Shown here: positions 60,801 through 64,000 of the stretch, piece by piece
Layout: each line of letters opens with the position of its first letter
Position numbering within the stretch: the stretch's first letter is position 1
DNA from: Symbiodinium natans
Taxonomy: Eukaryota > Sar > Dinophyceae > Suessiales > Symbiodiniaceae
DNA length: 64,000 nucleotides
Assembly (NCBI GenBank): GCA_905221605.1
Contig: CAJNDS010002296.1
Span: 294,058 to 358,057 of the forward strand
Direction of reading: 5' to 3'
Notes under the pieces: generated by a model
The model's database searches: none
What the model was told of the DNA's origin: nothing
What the model saw: the letters and a program-made list of their open reading frames with translations, nothing else
Translations under genes and position numbers: made by a program

Positions 60801-62646
60801 ATTGGACTGCAACCCGCCGCTGACGGATCCCTGCAATCCACAGGAGCTCCTGAGGCCACCGACTCGGGCTTTTTGTGGCGTTTTGTGCTGGAGTAGATGC
60901 GTAGACATGTACGTATGAGGTAGGGTTTATGTAGCTGTTGTTGGGTAATATGGTTCCTTGAAATTAAAGCGTTGCTGCGCGTAATTCTATCTACATATAC
61001 ATATGTATATACATATAGATATAGGGGATGTCGTTTTGGAATACCAGATAAACTAGGTAAGCACGTACACATACACAGATCCAAAAAGAGTTCCTAAAGG
61101 ACTTGGCTACCCAAAGTAAACTATAAGAAACATACCGGAGAGAGGTAACAACAGGGGGGGGAGCAAGATTCCGAAACCCTAAACCCTAAACCCTACACCC
61201 TAAACCCTAAACCCTAAACCCTAAACCCTAAACTCAAACCCCTAAACCCTAAACCCTAAACCCTAAACCCTAAACCCTAAACCCTAAACCCTAAACCCTA
61301 AACCCTACACCGCAAGATTCCGGTCTGGCAGGTGCGGATGTGATGCCAGGGTGGACGAGGTCTTTCCAATGTCGATCTTGGGCTTCAACCTGCAACAGGA
61401 GGACCGCCTGTTTAGGAGTTAGGGTTTAGGGTTAAATTCAGGTTTAGGGTTTAGGGTTTAGGAGTCTTAGGGTTACTTGGTAGCCCAGTGGTACCCTTTT
61501 CCCGTTTTTTGGTGCAAGGTTCCCTTCAAAAAGTAACCAGCCAGAAAGGGTGCCCGTATTATAATATGGTTACTGGGCTACCAGGGTTAGTTTAGGATCT
61601 AGGAGTTAGGGTTTGGGGATCAAGGGTTCAGCGGTTTTGGGTTTAGGAGTTAGGGGTAGTTTAGGGTTTAGGAGTTAGGGTTCAAGGATTTAGGGTCTAG
61701 GGGCTTAGGGCTTAGGAGTTGAGAGGGTGGCATGATTGTGGTGGCCCGATGGCGACCCAACCAGGGCGGGAGTTGGCGTACTGCCCGCTGTATCTTCCGA
61801 GCTTAAGGTGAGAAGCTGTTTGGCTATACCGTTTGCGGCTCACTTGCTTCAACCGACCCGGAGTAGCCGATGTACCCCCCCGGAAAAAAGTTAGAACGGG
61901 CCCCACGCAAGATTTGGCATTTTGGTCAACAAGCAAAACTGGGCAGTTGTGCCAGTATGCCGTTTTGGAATCATTCTTGATTTCGCCTGTCGTGCTGCTT
62001 GTAGAGCTCTACGAGCACTTCGGGGGTTGCTGTCATGTATACCTCGTAAAACCAGAGCCCCAAACCCTAAGCCTGAGCTAGAAAAACAAGCTCGCGTCCC
62101 AAACCTTGCAACCCCCGCTAATCCGGGTCCCTACATTAACCCTAGTAAACCCTAAACCCTAAACTCCTAGAGAAAGATCCAGGACTCGGTCCACTTCCTA
62201 CCATATGCACAGCTCTGCACTTTCGATCTGATAGGCCGAGTGCCGAGAGTTTAGGGTTTCGGGTTTAGGATTTAGGGTCAGATGCTGGCAGGTTCAGTTG
62301 TGAGTTTAGGCTTCAGAGTTTAGGGTTTCGGGTTTAGGGTTTCGGGTCAGAAGCTTCCGGTGTTGGTTTTCCTGGCCCCTCGCCATCTTTATGACGAGAA
62401 GCACTTGTGGGGTTCTGTCGTCCGGCTGGCGGGGTTTTAGGGTTTAGGGTTTAGGGATTAGGGTTTAGGGTTTAAGGTTTAGGGTTTAAGGGTTTAGGGT
62501 TTAGCAGGAGTTCATGTTCGTTTGGGCGTCAGCCATGGCGCACGCAGGGACTGTAAGCACTATCCACGGTCTGGCAGGTGCAAAATTTCTGGCATGAACT
62601 GCAAAGTATGTGGCCCGCGATGTACCTGCGAGTGGCGCGAAATTAA
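57539..62646 (+). CDS. multi-exon gene with stop at 62644
   Basis: Exons (approximate): 57539-57600 (FRNSLAKVNIHIMGEADPLV); 58065-58150 (DRFRIENSMGYWNETTARLR); 58556-58611 (EVDSATQRGRIDVCISNKP); 59169-59222 (VIPAFTMMDLRIEESQAGSG); 59703-59910 (KDTSITIQSVNNIQPGAYWC, MVGNGPFAGRFSILEEF, in-frame TGA at 59781); 60002-60170 (EDVGRPSPREYYTRQLAVYC); 60447-60535 (GHMFCMYQYEVGTRSPSPAI); 60783-60845 (AEICATALDCNPPLTDPCNP); 61333-61420 (CGCDARVDEVFPMSILGFNL); 62172-62250 (KIQDSVHFLPYAQLCTFDLI); 62351-62432 (KLPVLVFLAPRHLYDEKHLW); 62507-62552 (EFMFVWASAMAHAG); 62578-62646 (VQNFWHELQSMWPAMYLRVA, R-N, then TAA). The last exon with its CAG acceptor and stop is firm. Whether all belong to one gene is not known. 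Confidence 0.55.
58851..59072 (-). other. uncalled minus-strand open frame of 73 codons
   Basis: The frame MGVAGSTGTLFHDEYTQRNV...SIRYISQ has balanced composition and lies in a stretch free of telomere-like repeat. It has no recognised domain and runs against all other host genes. It may be chance, or part of an insertion. Confidence 0.25.
59330..59420. repeat. CTACTG/GACGAC triplet tract
   Basis: Short runs of CGACGA, CTACTG and TAGTA triplets; a poly-G tract lies at 59616-59640. Confidence 0.6.
61170..61312. repeat. CCCTAAA array
   Basis: About 18 units with one CCCTACA and one CTCAAACC variant, on the 5' side of the exon at 61333 (acceptor CTGGCAG). Confidence 0.92.
61478..61583. mobile_element. 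106-bp element with 12-bp inverted ends and target duplication
   Basis: TGGTAGCCCAGT (61478-61489) and ACTGGGCTACCA (61572-61583) are perfect inverted ends. GGGTTACT on the left and GGGTTAGT on the right match at 7 of 8. Inside, GTACCCTTTTCCCG and AGAAAGGGTGCCCG also pair. Confidence 0.72.
61700..62100. other. 400 bp without a supported gene
   Basis: Frames of 70-80 codons are present on both strands (61712-61936 on -, 61833-62081 on +) without domain, splice or neighbour support. I see no repeat in it. Confidence 0.35.
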
Positions 62647-62865
62647 ACAGCTCCATGGCACGATGAACAAATTGCTTTGACTGCAATAGAGGTCGGATCA
62701 GGATGGTTTAAGGTTTCGTGTTTACCAGCCCCTGCACACTGAGTGTTTCATCATAGTTGAAGATTGGGCTGTCTAGATTCATCACAAAGCATGACTCGCA
62801 GGCTTAACCCTATTCCCCAGACTAACGCGAAACCCTCACCCCTAAACCCGAACCGCAACCAACGT

Positions 62866-63560
62866 GAAGCCACACTTGAGCAAGACAAAGGTGGAAGTGC
62901 AACCAGGAGGTTTCTGGTTCAGGGCACCCTTAATTAACCCAAACCCTAAACCATAAACCGGTAGGGCATCGGGTCTATTCGGGTCTCAATTTGTCGTGAT
63001 CATGAACGACGTTTCGCCTTTTCATTTTTCGGCGGGGTGGCGGGGGGAGGGGATTTGAGAGGTTGCTCCAGGAAAGCTGCGCCCGAAACTGGCCCGAAAC
63101 CCTAAACCCTAGACCCTAAGCCCTAAGCCCTAAACCCTAAACCTTAAAACCCCTGCACCGGCCCTGCTCACAGGTCCGCGGATCCTGAACCCCTTCTCGG
63201 AGCCCATCAGCCAGGCCTCTTGCACATCAGCCCAAGATCCCCCAATAGGGTCTAGGGTTTAGGGTTTAGGGTTTAGTGGGTGTAGGGTTTGGGTTCAGGG
63301 TTTAGTGGGTTTAGGGTTTTTCCTTATCTTTTGCTTTTGATGCCTTGCATGGTTGATCTGCAACCTAAGCCAGTTCCAGTTCCCCGCTACGTGTACGTCT
63401 TACTCGGAACCAAGCCTAAACCCTAAACCCTATCCTTCGTGAGTCATGGTCCCCTTTAAGTCTGAGCATTGTGTATCACATCCTTTGTGCAGGTTGTTTC
63501 CGCGAACCAGGACCAGGTCACATACGAAGGCGCAGTGCTTCCTGCCCCCCTAACCTTTCG
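62866..63560 (+). CDS. first exons of a further gene, cut by window-edge insertion
   Basis: Segments: about 62866-62932 (VKPHLSKTKVEVQPGGFWFR); about 63176-63246 (GPRILNPFSEPISQASCTSA); about 63493-63560 (VVSANQDQVTYEGAVLPAPL) after TTTGTGCAG. They are separated by CCCTAAA/TTTAGGG patches. The AT-rich virus-like DNA begins at about 63607, so this gene is either interrupted or ends nearby. Confidence 0.5.
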
Positions 63561-63606
63561 GGTTTTGGGTGTTGGGCTTAGCACTTACGATTTAGGGACC
63601 TGGTAG

Positions 63607-64000
63607 TCGCTTAGCTCGCTACAATCATATAATCCGGTTAAAAGGACTTAAGTTAAAAAGTTCCGAAGTCCATGATGTTTTGGTCATTGCTTCAATTTCA
63701 TAGCTGCCTCTTCGTTTGTTAATACTCATTGGGTCATCAAGTATATAAGACGGGTCGCCTAACATTCTATTGTGCCATTGCACCCCTTGTAGTTCTTCAT
63801 CAGTAGGAATTTTGAAGCTGAAGGTATTAAGCGTTATTGTGATTGTTGTACTTCTTTGGTCGCTGTCAAAAGATTCAAGTAAATAAGTCCGCTTGAATAC
63901 CAACATTCAAAGCGTTAAGTTGCGTTATAATATTCGAGATTAATTGAGAAGCGAAGAAGACTTGATGTTTAGCGTCAATCTTACAAAACCCTTCAATTTC
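63607..64000. mobile_element. edge of a second AT-rich virus-like insertion
   Basis: From about 63607 to the window end the DNA is AT-rich, has no TTTAGGG unit and no splice-like structure, as in 35.05-36.2 kb. One intact short gene lies in it. The insertion continues beyond the window. Confidence 0.55.
63625..63906 (-). CDS. hypothetical protein of the second virus-like insertion, 93 aa
   Basis: The frame runs from ATG 63904-63906 (minus) to a stop at 63625. It includes MLVFKRTYLLESFDSDQRST, TITITLNTFSFKIPTDEELQ, WHNRMLGDPSYILDDPMSIN and closes LFNLSPFNRII. The codons are A/T-ending and there are no introns. The strand direction opposes every host gene. I do not recognise it; its composition ties it to the 35-kb insertion. 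An A/T-rich stretch with AGAAGCGAAGAAGA lies upstream. Confidence 0.5.
   Translation of the reverse strand: MLVFKRTYLLESFDSDQRSTTITITLNTFSFKIPTDEELQGVQWHNRMLGDPSYILDDPMSINKRRGSYEIEAMTKTSWTSELFNLSPFNRII

Noticed and set aside
1414-61312. Telomere-like arrays as a real chromosome end or a CRISPR-like array
   Set aside because: Arrays are internal, short, in both orientations and separated by exons; units lack spacers of constant length, so neither a telomere nor a CRISPR array fits.

Overview
The window looks like nuclear DNA of a dinoflagellate. The grounds are: (1) hundreds of TTTAGGG/CCCTAAA units (the telomere unit known from dinoflagellates, and also from plants and chromerids) scattered internally rather than at an end; (2) genes cut into many short exons of about 40-400 nt, with GT-AG introns and at least one GC-AG intron; (3) a cysteine-rich module ending VNGISASEACCKCGGG, a motif I associate with dinoflagellate proteins; (4) every convincing host gene lies on the + strand across 64 kb, as in the one-way gene arrays of Symbiodiniaceae; (5) a likely plastid-targeted protein. 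Genus cannot be told from the sequence. No rRNA, tRNA or CRISPR array was seen.

Layout. 0.7-24.08 kb: exons of one very large (or two adjacent) + strand gene. The first two thirds encode a cysteine-rich, extracellular-looking mosaic protein in which a domain of about 130 residues occurs three times, with PAN/apple-like cysteine modules and a Pro/Ala/Ser/Gly linker. The last third is alpha-helical and ends at a TAA at 24080-24082. Broken antisense polyubiquitin relics lie in one of its introns (18.5-20.5 kb). 24.1-27.6 kb: intergenic, with inverted-repeat elements, a GTA microsatellite and an AT-rich tract. 27.66-28.51 kb: an intact, intronless short-chain dehydrogenase/reductase gene. 29.3-35.0 kb: two or more further exon-rich + strand genes. 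35.05-36.2 kb: an AT-rich, intronless, virus-like insertion with two divergent genes. 36.4-52.0 kb: about 45 short exons of one or more beta-rich proteins. 52.3-54.9 kb: a probable plastid membrane protein of the LPA1/REP27 type. 56.1-57.2 kb: a SnoaL/NTF2-like domain gene. 57.5-62.65 kb and 62.86-63.56 kb: further exon chains. 63.6-64.0 kb: the edge of a second AT-rich, virus-like insertion.

The most unusual feature is the relation between telomere-like repeat and introns. Near both ends of the first gene, whole introns (807-861, 1218-1291, 1408-1525, 23751-23936) consist almost only of telomere-like repeat. The repeat supplies the GT donor (G|GTTTAGGG) and the AG acceptor (TTTAG|G), and three of the four keep reading phase exactly. 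Elsewhere exons tend to have CCCTAAA on their 5' side and TTTAGGG on their 3' side. A second intron or intergenic population is short inverted-repeat elements; one family of about 100 bp has at least six copies with 8-bp target duplications, and a different element forms a complete GC-AG intron (30657-30805).

Limits: exon ends are hand-called from acceptor/donor motifs and phase and may be off by several bases unless stated. Grouping of exons into genes is inference. Family names come from memory of motifs, not from searches.
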